From NCBI RefSeq assembly GCF_000936425.1, contig NZ_AVFK01000018.1, positions 1 to 64,000 of the forward strand: DNA of 64,000 nucleotides. Reading direction: 5' to 3'. This DNA comes from Skermanella aerolata KACC 11604. GTDB taxonomy: Bacteria > Pseudomonadota > Alphaproteobacteria > Azospirillales > Azospirillaceae. How positions within the stretch are numbered: position 1 is the stretch's first letter; each line of letters starts with the position of its first letter. Shown here one piece after another: positions 7,515 to 16,950 of the stretch. The notes below the pieces were generated by a model that was given only the letters and a program-made list of their open reading frames with translations, was not told the DNA's origin and made no database searches. The translations under genes and the position numbers were made by a program.

Positions 7515-8999
7515 TCAGCTGCGGGCAACCTCCCCATTTGTCCTACCGTCCAAACGTCTTATGAACTCGCGAACAATAATTTTATACAATTCATCCTTTA
7601 ACCTCAGATCCTCGACACCTGTATCAATATTAGGGTTGTCATTGATCTCGATAACGAAGATGCCTCGGTCATTCTGTTTGAGATCAACTCCATAAAGGCC
7701 GTTGCCGATCAAGCCGGCAGCCTTGACGGCAATATCCACCACAGCTTTCGGCGCCTCATCCACAAGCATGGTCTTGAACGAGCCCTGCTCGAAGCGGCCG
7801 TCAGTACTATGCTTTACGATTTGCCAATGTTTCTTCGCCATCAGGTATTGGCAGACAAAGATCGGCTGCCGGTTCAAGACCGCGACCCGCCAGTCGAACT
7901 CCGTGTACATGAATTCCTGAGCCAGTATTACGTCCGATTCTTCGAACAGAGTTGCCGCGGTGGCTTCCAGTTCTCCTCTGTTCTGAACCTTGTATACACC
8001 GCGGGAGAATGAGCCGTCGGGGATCTTGAGCACGATCGGATAGGGGATCTGTTGCTCGAGCCAGGGAATCTTTCCGCGGTCGACGATGACTGTCTTAGGC
8101 GCCGGCAGATTGTGAGCCTTCAGAAGCTCCGCCAGATAGACCTTGTTGGTGCATTTCAGGATCGAGTTGGGATCGTCGATGACCACCATCCCCTCTTTCT
8201 CGGCCTTCTTCGAGAAGCGATAGGTGTGGTCGTCGAGCGACGTGTCCTCGCGGATGAACAAAGCGTCATACTCCGCAAGACGCAGATAATCCTTTTTTTC
8301 AACCAGCTCGATCGTGATGCCGAGAGCTTCACCGGCCTTGATGAATTTCTGGAGCGCCTTCGGGCTGCTGGGCGGCAGGGCTTCCTTGGGATTGTGCAGA
8401 ATCGCCATAGTGTACCGGGGAGCCGGCTTTTCCGTCGGTTCGCGCCAGCTCGACTTGGTGTAGGCGTCCAATGCCGCGCGGAAATGATCTTCCTGGTCGG
8501 CGCGCAGGTCGTCCAGCGACAGCGGCTGGAGCGAGTGGATGTGCCAGTCGTTCTTCAGCCGGATCTGGATCTTCAGCATCGGACAGCGGAACAGGTCGAA
8601 GGTCCGCCGCGTCAGGTCCTGGAAGCGCCGGTCGTCGGCGCTGCCGAAGAAGCTGTAGAGCGTGAACGACGCTTCGGGCGGCTGCGCCATCTTGTGCAGG
8701 CGCCGCTTCAGTAGCTCCTCCAATTCCGCCAGCGCGTAGCGGTAGATGCTCTTCTGGCTGAGGTCGAGGATCGTCTTGACCGACGGGATGACCTTGTGGG
8801 ACCGCGCTTCGGCCAGCAGGGAACAGTAGTAGCCGGCCCCCAGGTAGCTGTAGGCCCGGCTGAGGTTGACGATCTTCGGATTGCGCGTGCGGACCAGTTC
8901 CGGACGGGCGATGTAATCCTTGGTCGTGAGAACTTCGAGGTCGGTGCGGTCGAATTTGAAGGAGGAAGACTTGTCGACGATGATCAGGTGAGACGACAT
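7515..8999 (-). CDS. RimK-like ATP-grasp ligase with RLAN-type N-terminal domain
   Basis: The 494-residue protein has an N-terminal region (about 1-180) matching the RimK-like ATP-grasp N-terminal (RLAN) domain and an ATP-grasp domain (about 280-485). Visible motifs are NKVYLAELL, PIVLKIPDGSFSRGVYKV (ATP loop, Lys 325), QEFMYTEFDWRV, and GVDLKQNDRGIFVIEINDNPNI, with metal-binding Glu 451 and Asn 453/455. RimK-type enzymes join an amino acid to a carboxyl group using ATP. Its ATG directly follows the TGA of the GNAT-C39 gene, so the two are translationally linked. Genome-context work on amidoligases (Iyer and Aravind) described similar RimK/GNAT/papain-like associations; product and substrate are unknown. 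Codon use after about residue 185 appears more AT-rich (7500-8350) than the N-terminal part. Confidence 0.85.
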   Translation of the reverse strand: MSSHLIIVDKSSSFKFDRTDLEVLTTKDYIARPELVRTRNPKIVNLSRAYSYLGAGYYCSLLAEARSHKVIPSVKTILDLSQKSIYRYALAELEELLKRRLHKMAQPPEASFTLYSFFGSADDRRFQDLTRRTFDLFRCPMLKIQIRLKNDWHIHSLQPLSLDDLRADQEDHFRAALDAYTKSSWREPTEKPAPRYTMAILHNPKEALPPSSPKALQKFIKAGEALGITIELVEKKDYLRLAEYDALFIREDTSLDDHTYRFSKKAEKEGMVVIDDPNSILKCTNKVYLAELLKAHNLPAPKTVIVDRGKIPWLEQQIPYPIVLKIPDGSFSRGVYKVQNRGELEATAATLFEESDVILAQEFMYTEFDWRVAVLNRQPIFVCQYLMAKKHWQIVKHSTDGRFEQGSFKTMLVDEAPKAVVDIAVKAAGLIGNGLYGVDLKQNDRGIFVIEINDNPNIDTGVEDLRLKDELYKIIVREFIRRLDGRTNGEVARS

Positions 9000-10163
9000 T
9001 CAGTGATGATCCTGCCGGGAGCGTAGGACGACCATGGCCTTGAGCTGGGCCTTGCCGTAGCGGGCCATTCGCTCGAAGTCCTTCTTGAGGATGGGCATGT
9101 TGACGCGATCGGTGTCGCTGGTGTGCTTGGCTGTTTCGACCAGGGGATCGTGAACGTAGAAGAACCGTTCGTCGCTGCCGGCGACCACGACCCAGTGCGG
9201 AAACTTCTCGCGGTAGATCCGGTAGGAACTGATCAGCACGACGGGGATCGCCCCGGCCTCAACCAGCCCCGTCAACTCACCGGCCCCGAAGCCGCGATAG
9301 CTGACCCGGATGTCGGTTTCCGCGATTTCTCCCTGCATCTCTTCCTGGACGAGACGAAGCACCTCCTTCTTCTCCGCGCTGCGCACGCTGTCCAGGAACA
9401 GCGCGCGGTCGTCGTTCAGCACCAGTTCGACATCGAAACCCCGGCGCCACGCCGACAGGGCCAGACCGTAAGGACCGCAGCCGCCATGACCGGAGGTCAT
9501 GAAGATCGTAGTCGATTCCCGCCAGATCCGGAGTTCCAGCATACGGTTGAGTTCCAGTGCCGGATCGAGCGCCTTCATCGCCATCATGAGGGCGGAAGGC
9601 CCACAGGTGAAATCCAGAGTTTGTTCATAGTACGGCACCCTTCCGCTGGGTCCCGTCGCCGGTCGCAGCAGCTTTTCCAGCCGCAACGCTTCCATGTGGT
9701 CGGCGTAATAGTCCCGGTAGATGCCGAACTCGCGGTAGCCGGCCCGGTGATAGAGGTCGATCGCAGCTTCGTTGTCGCGCCGGACCTCCAGCCGGATATA
9801 GACGCATTCATGGTCCTTGGCCGCGCGCTCGGCTGCTTCCAGCAGGCGGTGCGCCACGCCGGTCCGGCGGAAATCGGGATCTACCGCAAAGGAATATAGC
9901 CTCGCCAGCGACGTCCCGGCGTTGAACAGCAGCAGGACGTAGCCCGCAATCCGCCCCTCCGTCCTTCCGTCCGCGGAACCTGCCGTTTCGACCAGACAGA
10001 CGGCGTTACCTCGTTTAAGAAGGTAATTAAAGTTCCTTCGGGTAAGGCGATCTGACTCGAAAGAGCGATTCTCGACTTCCAATAGAGCGGATATATCCGA
10101 AACGGTAGCGCGTCTGATTGCCTTTTCCGATGAAATTCGTTGTATTACCGTAATATGGTCCAC
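9000..10163 (-). CDS. GNAT acetyltransferase fused to a C39-like cysteine peptidase
   Basis: In this 387-residue protein, residues about 14-165 are a RimI-like GNAT domain with the acetyl-CoA loop FRRTGVAHRLL (98-108) and the C-terminal NEAAIDLYHRAGYREFGIYRDYY. Residues about 175-385 are a C39-like papain-fold peptidase: QTLDFTCGPSALMMA (Gln 181, Cys 187), HWVVVAGSDERFFYVHDP (His 323, Asp 339). The oxyanion Gln and the Cys-His-Asp triad are all present, so it should be active. Start is GTG at 10163 with GAAGGG 8 bases upstream. It ends one base before the start of the RimK-like gene. Likely roles are trimming, acetylation and ligation on one peptide substrate; no precursor peptide gene is visible nearby. 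Confidence 0.83.
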   Translation of the reverse strand: MDHITVIQRISSEKAIRRATVSDISALLEVENRSFESDRLTRRNFNYLLKRGNAVCLVETAGSADGRTEGRIAGYVLLLFNAGTSLARLYSFAVDPDFRRTGVAHRLLEAAERAAKDHECVYIRLEVRRDNEAAIDLYHRAGYREFGIYRDYYADHMEALRLEKLLRPATGPSGRVPYYEQTLDFTCGPSALMMAMKALDPALELNRMLELRIWRESTTIFMTSGHGGCGPYGLALSAWRRGFDVELVLNDDRALFLDSVRSAEKKEVLRLVQEEMQGEIAETDIRVSYRGFGAGELTGLVEAGAIPVVLISSYRIYREKFPHWVVVAGSDERFFYVHDPLVETAKHTSDTDRVNMPILKKDFERMARYGKAQLKAMVVLRSRQDHH

Positions 10164-10354
10164 GTTCTCACCCTTCGGGACGGATATGGATCGCGCTAGT
10201 GTGAGATTATCCTACGCTCTTCACCGGTACAGGGAAGACGCGTCAGGTACAACCGGACATGCAGATCCGGATTAGCAACGCTCAGGAAGTGTTAACCTAA
10301 ATACAGGTACACGTGTAGTCATTCGCGCGACGAACAGGGCGCGCGGTTCGAATC

Positions 10355-12862
<2,508 letters not shown>

Positions 12863-12886
12863 GGAAGGCTTCGTCCTTCAGGAGCG

Positions 12887-12928
12887 CGGGGTGGCGGGCC
12901 GGTGGCCCGGCACCCCGTTCTCGTTTGT
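12887..12928 (+). terminator. Rho-independent terminator of glgP
   Basis: Fourteen-base arms (12887-12900 and 12904-12917) with one mismatch and a 3-nt loop are followed by TTCTCGTTTG. It lies 24 bp after the glgP stop. Confidence 0.75.
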
Positions 12929-12937
12929 CGGAACCGC

Positions 12938-13798
12938 TCAGGCCCCGAAGCGGCGGTCCAATTCCTGATAGTCCGCAGTGCCGATCACCGCCTCCCGCTC
13001 CTTGAAGGTCACCATCTCCCCGGCCATGGCCGCCGTGCTTCCGTCCTCGGCGATGCAGTGCAGCGCCCGCCTCATCGCCGCGATGGCGGCACGCTGGAGG
13101 TCGCTGGGGATGATGACGAGCTGGTAGCCGAGTTCGGCCAGGCGGCGGGTCGGCAGCAGCGGCGTCTTGCCGCCCTGGAACATGTTGATCAGCTTCCAGC
13201 CGGGAACCCGGCGGGCGATCTCGGCGATCTGCTCCTCCGTCGTCGGCGCTTCCACGAAGACCATGTCGGCGCCGGCCTCGACATAGGCGGCGGCGCGGTC
13301 GATCGCCGCTTCGAAGCCTTCCACGGCGATCGCGTCGGTGCGGGCGATCAGCACGAAGTCGGGATCGTGCAGGGCATCCCGCGCGGCTCTCAGCTTCTGG
13401 ACCATCTCCGCGACCGGTACCAGAGACTTGTCGTCGTAGTGACCGCACTTCTTGGGAAACGTCTGGTCCTCCAGGTGGAGTGCGGCGACCCCGGCGCGCT
13501 CGAAGGCCCGCACCGCCCGCCGCGCATTCAGCGCGTTGCCATAGCCGGTATCAGCGTCGGCGATGACCGGAAGCTCCACCACGTCCACGATGCCTTCCAG
13601 CCGCGACACGATCTCCGTCGAGGACAGCAACCCGAGGTCGGGTATTCCGGCGCCGCGCGAGATCGCACCGCCGCTGGCATAGACCGCCTCGAAACCCGCC
13701 TGAGCGACCAGCCGGGCGGAAAGCCCGTCGGCGATGCCGGGAGCCACGATCGTGTGGCCGTCCTCGAACAGCTTCCTGAGCCGGGTGGTCGCGCGCAT
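12938..13798 (-). CDS. Isocitrate lyase/PEP mutase superfamily enzyme
   Basis: The 286-residue protein has the family pattern: YASGGAISRG, PVIADADTGYGN (metal-binding Asp-x-Asp), HLEDQTFPKKCGHYDDK (KKCGH catalytic loop), LIARTDA and FVEAPTT. The KKCGH Cys indicates a C-C lyase (2-methylisocitrate lyase, oxaloacetate decarboxylase or dimethylmalate lyase type) rather than a PEP mutase. The exact substrate cannot be read from sequence. ATG 13798 is preferred because AGGAG lies upstream; GTG 13828 is possible. The nearest upstream gene is the TerC-like gene on the same strand; no prp genes are adjacent. Confidence 0.85.
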   Translation of the reverse strand: MRATTRLRKLFEDGHTIVAPGIADGLSARLVAQAGFEAVYASGGAISRGAGIPDLGLLSSTEIVSRLEGIVDVVELPVIADADTGYGNALNARRAVRAFERAGVAALHLEDQTFPKKCGHYDDKSLVPVAEMVQKLRAARDALHDPDFVLIARTDAIAVEGFEAAIDRAAAYVEAGADMVFVEAPTTEEQIAEIARRVPGWKLINMFQGGKTPLLPTRRLAELGYQLVIIPSDLQRAAIAAMRRALHCIAEDGSTAAMAGEMVTFKEREAVIGTADYQELDRRFGA

Positions 13799-13832
13799 GA
13801 CGGTAGGTGCTCCTGAAGTTGCCGTCACGGGA

Positions 13833-14468
13833 TCAGAACAGGAAGGCGGTGTGCTGGACTACTTCCTCGCCGCCGCGCCAGATCATGCTGATCGCGACAT
13901 AGGTGATGATCACGAGGCCGATCCATCCGATCCACCTGTGGCGGTGAAGCACATGGGCGATCAGGTTGGCGGCGGTGCCCATCATGGCGACCGAGAGCAG
14001 CAGGCCGGCCGCCAGGATATAGGGATGCTCCTGGGCGGCGCCGGCGACCGCCAGAACGTTGTCGAGCGACATCGACACGTCGGCGACGACGATCTGCCAG
14101 ATGGCGGTACCCATCGGCTTCGCCTTTTCAGGAAGGTTGCCGGCTTCCAGCGCTTCGTCGGGAGTGATTTCGTTGGAGGGCTGCTCGCGCAGCTCGTGAA
14201 ACATCTTCCAGCAGACCCACAGCAGCAGGATACCGCCCGCCAGCGTCAGACCGATCACGGCGAGTAGCTGTGTCGTGATCAGCGCGAAGAAGATGCGCAG
14301 CATGATCGCGGCGCCGATACCGGCCAAGATCACTTTCCGCCGCTGTTCCTTCGGGACGCCGGCGGCGGCCATTCCGACGACGATGGCATTGTCGCCGGCA
14401 AGCACGAGATCGATGGCGATGACCTGCCCGAGTGTTACAAGCTGCGCCCAGACGCCCAAGTCTTCCAT
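13833..14468 (-). CDS. TerC family integral membrane protein (YjbE type)
   Basis: The 211-residue protein has about seven hydrophobic segments and the two acidic intramembrane motifs of the family, IAIDLVLAGDNAIVVG and ADVSMSLDNVLAVAGAA. TerC-family proteins such as YceF/YkoY/YjbE are linked to manganese or other metal export, in some cases metallating exported enzymes. It lies 34 bp upstream of the PEP-mutase family gene on the same strand. A GCAAT-ACCG-ATTGC inverted repeat lies 38 bp before the start and could be an operator. I looked for a yybP-ykoY manganese riboswitch upstream and saw none. Confidence 0.85.
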   Translation of the reverse strand: MEDLGVWAQLVTLGQVIAIDLVLAGDNAIVVGMAAAGVPKEQRRKVILAGIGAAIMLRIFFALITTQLLAVIGLTLAGGILLLWVCWKMFHELREQPSNEITPDEALEAGNLPEKAKPMGTAIWQIVVADVSMSLDNVLAVAGAAQEHPYILAAGLLLSVAMMGTAANLIAHVLHRHRWIGWIGLVIITYVAISMIWRGGEEVVQHTAFLF

Positions 14469-14505
14469 CGGTCCGATCTTCCTGTCGTCAAAGCCGCAGG
14501 TCGAA

Positions 14506-14519
14506 GCAATACCGATTGC
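14506..14519. promoter_or_regulatory. Short inverted repeat upstream of the TerC gene
   Basis: GCAAT-ACCG-ATTGC is a perfect 5-bp inverted repeat with a 4-bp spacer, 38 bp before the TerC start and next to an AT-rich patch (14522-14533) holding TATAAT on the minus strand. Its placement suits a regulator site; the regulator is unknown. Confidence 0.25.
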
Positions 14520-14630
14520 GAAGCATTATAATCAATAGCAGTCCGGTAGGGGCGGCGGGGGTGCGGCAGGTTGTACAATCCAGCCGTTGGCCGCTGACAT
14601 CATGGGATATGCAGCCGGCGAACCCGAAAG

Positions 14631-14666
14631 CAAAAGGGAGATACCGGGCGTCACCCGGTATCTCCC
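14631..14666 (-). terminator. Rho-independent terminator after the proline-rich small gene
   Basis: A 13-bp perfect stem (14636-14648 with 14654-14666) has a 5-nt loop. On the minus strand it is followed by TTTTGC. It lies 40 bp after the stop of the 51-codon gene at 14706-14861 and ends the small stress-type operon. Confidence 0.88.
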
Positions 14667-14705
14667 CTTCGGCGGTCCAGGACCGTACCTAAAACCAATA
14701 ACTCT

Positions 14706-14861
14706 CTAAAAAGCCCGTGTCGGCGGCTGGACGTCGGGCGGAGGCTCGACATCCGGTGGAACCTCGGGCGGCGGCTCTACGACCGGCGGCACCTCGGGAG
14801 GAGTCGTCGGAGGCGGCTCCGGAGCGGTGCCGGGAGGGCCGGTCATTTCATAACGGGTCAT
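14706..14861 (-). CDS. Small proline-rich protein, 51 residues
   Basis: The reading frame starts MTRYEMTGPPGTAPEP and is built from PPEVPP, VVEPPPEVPP and DVEPPPDVQPP units, ending TRAF; about 22 of 51 residues are proline. ATG 14861 has AGGAAG 6 bases upstream, a near-ideal ribosome site, and a strong terminator follows the stop, so it is very likely a real gene despite its size. The repeated P-P-acidic-V pattern would form an extended polyproline-II rod. No signal peptide is visible. It follows the entericidin-like lipoprotein gene by 94 bp on the same strand and probably shares its EcfG-type promoter. Function unknown. Confidence 0.72.
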   Translation of the reverse strand: MTRYEMTGPPGTAPEPPPTTPPEVPPVVEPPPEVPPDVEPPPDVQPPTRAF

Positions 14862-14955
14862 TTCGATCTTCCTGCTGTGTCCAGGTAGTTCTTATCAACC
14901 GTCGAGAGCGGGAATAATCCCGGACCGCCAACAGATTGGCCAACAGCTTTATGGA

Positions 14956-15114
14956 TTACTTGGCCTTGTCCTGGATGGCTTCGCCGGCCCGCTCGGTGTC
15001 GCGGCCCATGCCTTCGAACGTGTTGCAGGCGCCCAGCAGGGTAACGACGGCAAGAGCGCCGGCGGCGATCACCAGGGACCGGGACTTACGCTGCGGCGCG
15101 TTGAGCTTGTTCAT
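14956..15114 (-). CDS. Entericidin A/B-like small lipoprotein
   Basis: The 52-residue precursor has a basic N-terminus (MNKLNAPQRKSRS), a hydrophobic stretch, and the lipobox LLGAC, giving lipidated Cys 30. The mature part NTFEGMGRDTERAGEAIQDKAK is the entericidin signature. Entericidins are outer- or inner-membrane lipoproteins of stationary phase and stress. ATG 15114 is supported by GGAG 9 bases upstream; the longer open frame to 15189 has no support. A perfect EcfG-type promoter lies 40-65 bp upstream, consistent with stress control. Confidence 0.88.
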   Translation of the reverse strand: MNKLNAPQRKSRSLVIAAGALAVVTLLGACNTFEGMGRDTERAGEAIQDKAK

Positions 15115-15153
15115 GTTCGTCTTCTCCAAAGTTGATAACGATTTCGACATAGG

Positions 15154-15178
15154 AACGCGGAGCGGCGGTTGATGTTCC
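15154..15178 (-). promoter_or_regulatory. EcfG-type promoter of the entericidin gene, partly two-way
   Basis: On the minus strand GGAAC (15178-15174), 16 bp, CGTT (15157-15154) matches the EcfG consensus fully. Because the ends are near-palindromic, the plus strand also reads GGAAC (15152-15156), 16 bp, TGTT (15173-15176), one base off consensus, pointing towards the MATE gene. Confidence 0.65.
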
Positions 15179-15400
15179 AACCGGCGCAACAGCGTCTTCG
15201 TTTATCTGACCGAGTTATCCGACCGGGGAGGGCGAGTGTCGCGTATCGCTCCCGCACGCAAGGAAAGCGCGTATAGCAGCCGCAACCCTGCTATCTCAGT
15301 GAGAGCATTGACACTGCGGGCGGCCCACTGTTTCCTTCCCGGCCCTTTACGTAGCTTTGGAACGAAGATCATAACAACAATCGTGCCGGAGGAACGCGGC

Positions 15401-16729
15401 GTGGATCGGGCCAGGCTGCGCCAACATATCGTCGAACTGCTCAGGCTGGCAGCGCCCGTGATCGTCGCGCGCGCCGGCCTGATGGTCATGTCCGCCGTCG
15501 ATATCCTGATCGTCGCCCGCTACAGCTCGGACGAACTGGCCTATCTCGGGCTCGGCACCTTGCCGGCCAGCATGCTGGTGACTGCCGGCATCGGCATGCT
15601 TCTCGGTACGATGATCATGACGTCCCATGCCGTGGGGGCCGGCCGGCTGGAGGAATGCGGGCCGATCTGGCGCCGATCGCTGCCTTATGCACTGCTGCTC
15701 GGCGTTCTGACAGCCTTGGCGAGCTTGGCTGGCGAACCGTTCTTCCGCCTGACGGGGCAGGCGCCCGACGTGGCCGAGGGGGGAGCGCGTGTTTTGGCCG
15801 TAATGGGAGCCGGACTTCCGGCGGCGATGCTCTACACGGCATCCGCCTTCTTCCTGGAAGGGCTGAAGCGGCCACTGCCGGGAATGGTCGTCATGATCCT
15901 TGCGAACCTGCTGAACGTTCCGCTCAATATCATACTGGTCTGGGGCGCCTGGGGCATCCCGGCGATGGGGGCCGAAGGCTCCGCCTGGGCAACGACAGCA
16001 GTACGCTGGATGCTTGCACTGTCGCTGATGGTCTATGTCTGGAACCTGCGTGACCGCAGGCTGCTGCGCATCCGCGAACCCGTCGGGCACTGGTGGCGGG
16101 AGGCGGCCCAACAGCGGCGGCTTGGATATGCGGCAGGAGCCAGTCTGGCGCTGGAAAGCAGCGCCTTCTCCATCCTTGGCTTATTCGCCGGCATGGTGGG
16201 ACCGCTGGCGTTGGGCGCCTATACGATCTCGCTGAACCTGATCGCCCTGCCGTTCATGACGGCGGTCGGACTGGCCTCCGCCACCGGCGTCAGGGTCGGC
16301 GTCGCGTATGGCCGGCGCGACCGTCGCGACATCGTCATGGCGGGGTGGACCGGACTTGGCGTGACCAGTGCCATCTTGGCGGTCGTCGCCTGCCTGTTCG
16401 CGCTGTTTCCCGAGCAGATCGGCGGGCTGTTCACCACGGACCCGCAGTTGCTGGCGGTCACCGTGCCGCTGGTGACGTTCAGCGCCTTCATCCTGATCGC
16501 CGACGGCGGGCAGGTGGTGATGGCCAATGCGCTGCGCGGACAGGCGGACACCTGGGTCCCGACCGCGCTGCACTTCTTCTCCTACTATGGGGTCATGATC
16601 CCGCTGGGGGCGGTGCTGGCGCTCAGCGCCGGACGCGGCGTCGTCGGTCTGTTCGAGGGCATCCTGATCGCCAGTCTGGTATCGATCTCCGTGCTGTCGC
16701 TTCGCTTCCACCTGTTGTCGCGGACATAA
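15401..16729 (+). CDS. MATE family efflux transporter
   Basis: From GTG 15401 the protein has 442 residues, the usual MATE size, with about 12 membrane segments in two homologous halves (for example LLRLAAPVIVARAGLMVMSAVDILIVARYSSDELAYLGLG and LGYAAGASLALESSAFSILGLFAG). MATE proteins exchange organic cations or drugs for Na+ or H+ across the inner membrane. The frame is open from GTG 15236, but the 55 extra residues are not membrane-like, whereas GTG 15401 has GGAGG 8 bases upstream. It is divergent from the entericidin gene. Confidence 0.87.
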   Translation: MDRARLRQHIVELLRLAAPVIVARAGLMVMSAVDILIVARYSSDELAYLGLGTLPASMLVTAGIGMLLGTMIMTSHAVGAGRLEECGPIWRRSLPYALLLGVLTALASLAGEPFFRLTGQAPDVAEGGARVLAVMGAGLPAAMLYTASAFFLEGLKRPLPGMVVMILANLLNVPLNIILVWGAWGIPAMGAEGSAWATTAVRWMLALSLMVYVWNLRDRRLLRIREPVGHWWREAAQQRRLGYAAGASLALESSAFSILGLFAGMVGPLALGAYTISLNLIALPFMTAVGLASATGVRVGVAYGRRDRRDIVMAGWTGLGVTSAILAVVACLFALFPEQIGGLFTTDPQLLAVTVPLVTFSAFILIADGGQVVMANALRGQADTWVPTALHFFSYYGVMIPLGAVLALSAGRGVVGLFEGILIASLVSISVLSLRFHLLSRT

Positions 16730-16950
16730 GGTCCGTGTATGCATTCGCTTGCCATCACCGCACAGGATCGCGCCCGTGTCAGCGCGGTGCCTATATCGTG
16801 CGCAAAGCTAGCGCCCAGGGGGTCTAACCGATTGTTCGCTTCTGCAAAAACTGGTACACCGACACTATATAAGACAGGCGTCCAAATCGTTCGGCCGTGC
16901 CCGCGTCTGTTGAACGCAGCTATCGTTTCACCTGAACCCGAGTTCGATTT

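Noticed and set aside
14469-14630. yybP-ykoY manganese riboswitch upstream of the TerC gene
   Set aside because: The conserved loop sequences of that riboswitch are not visible by eye on the minus strand.
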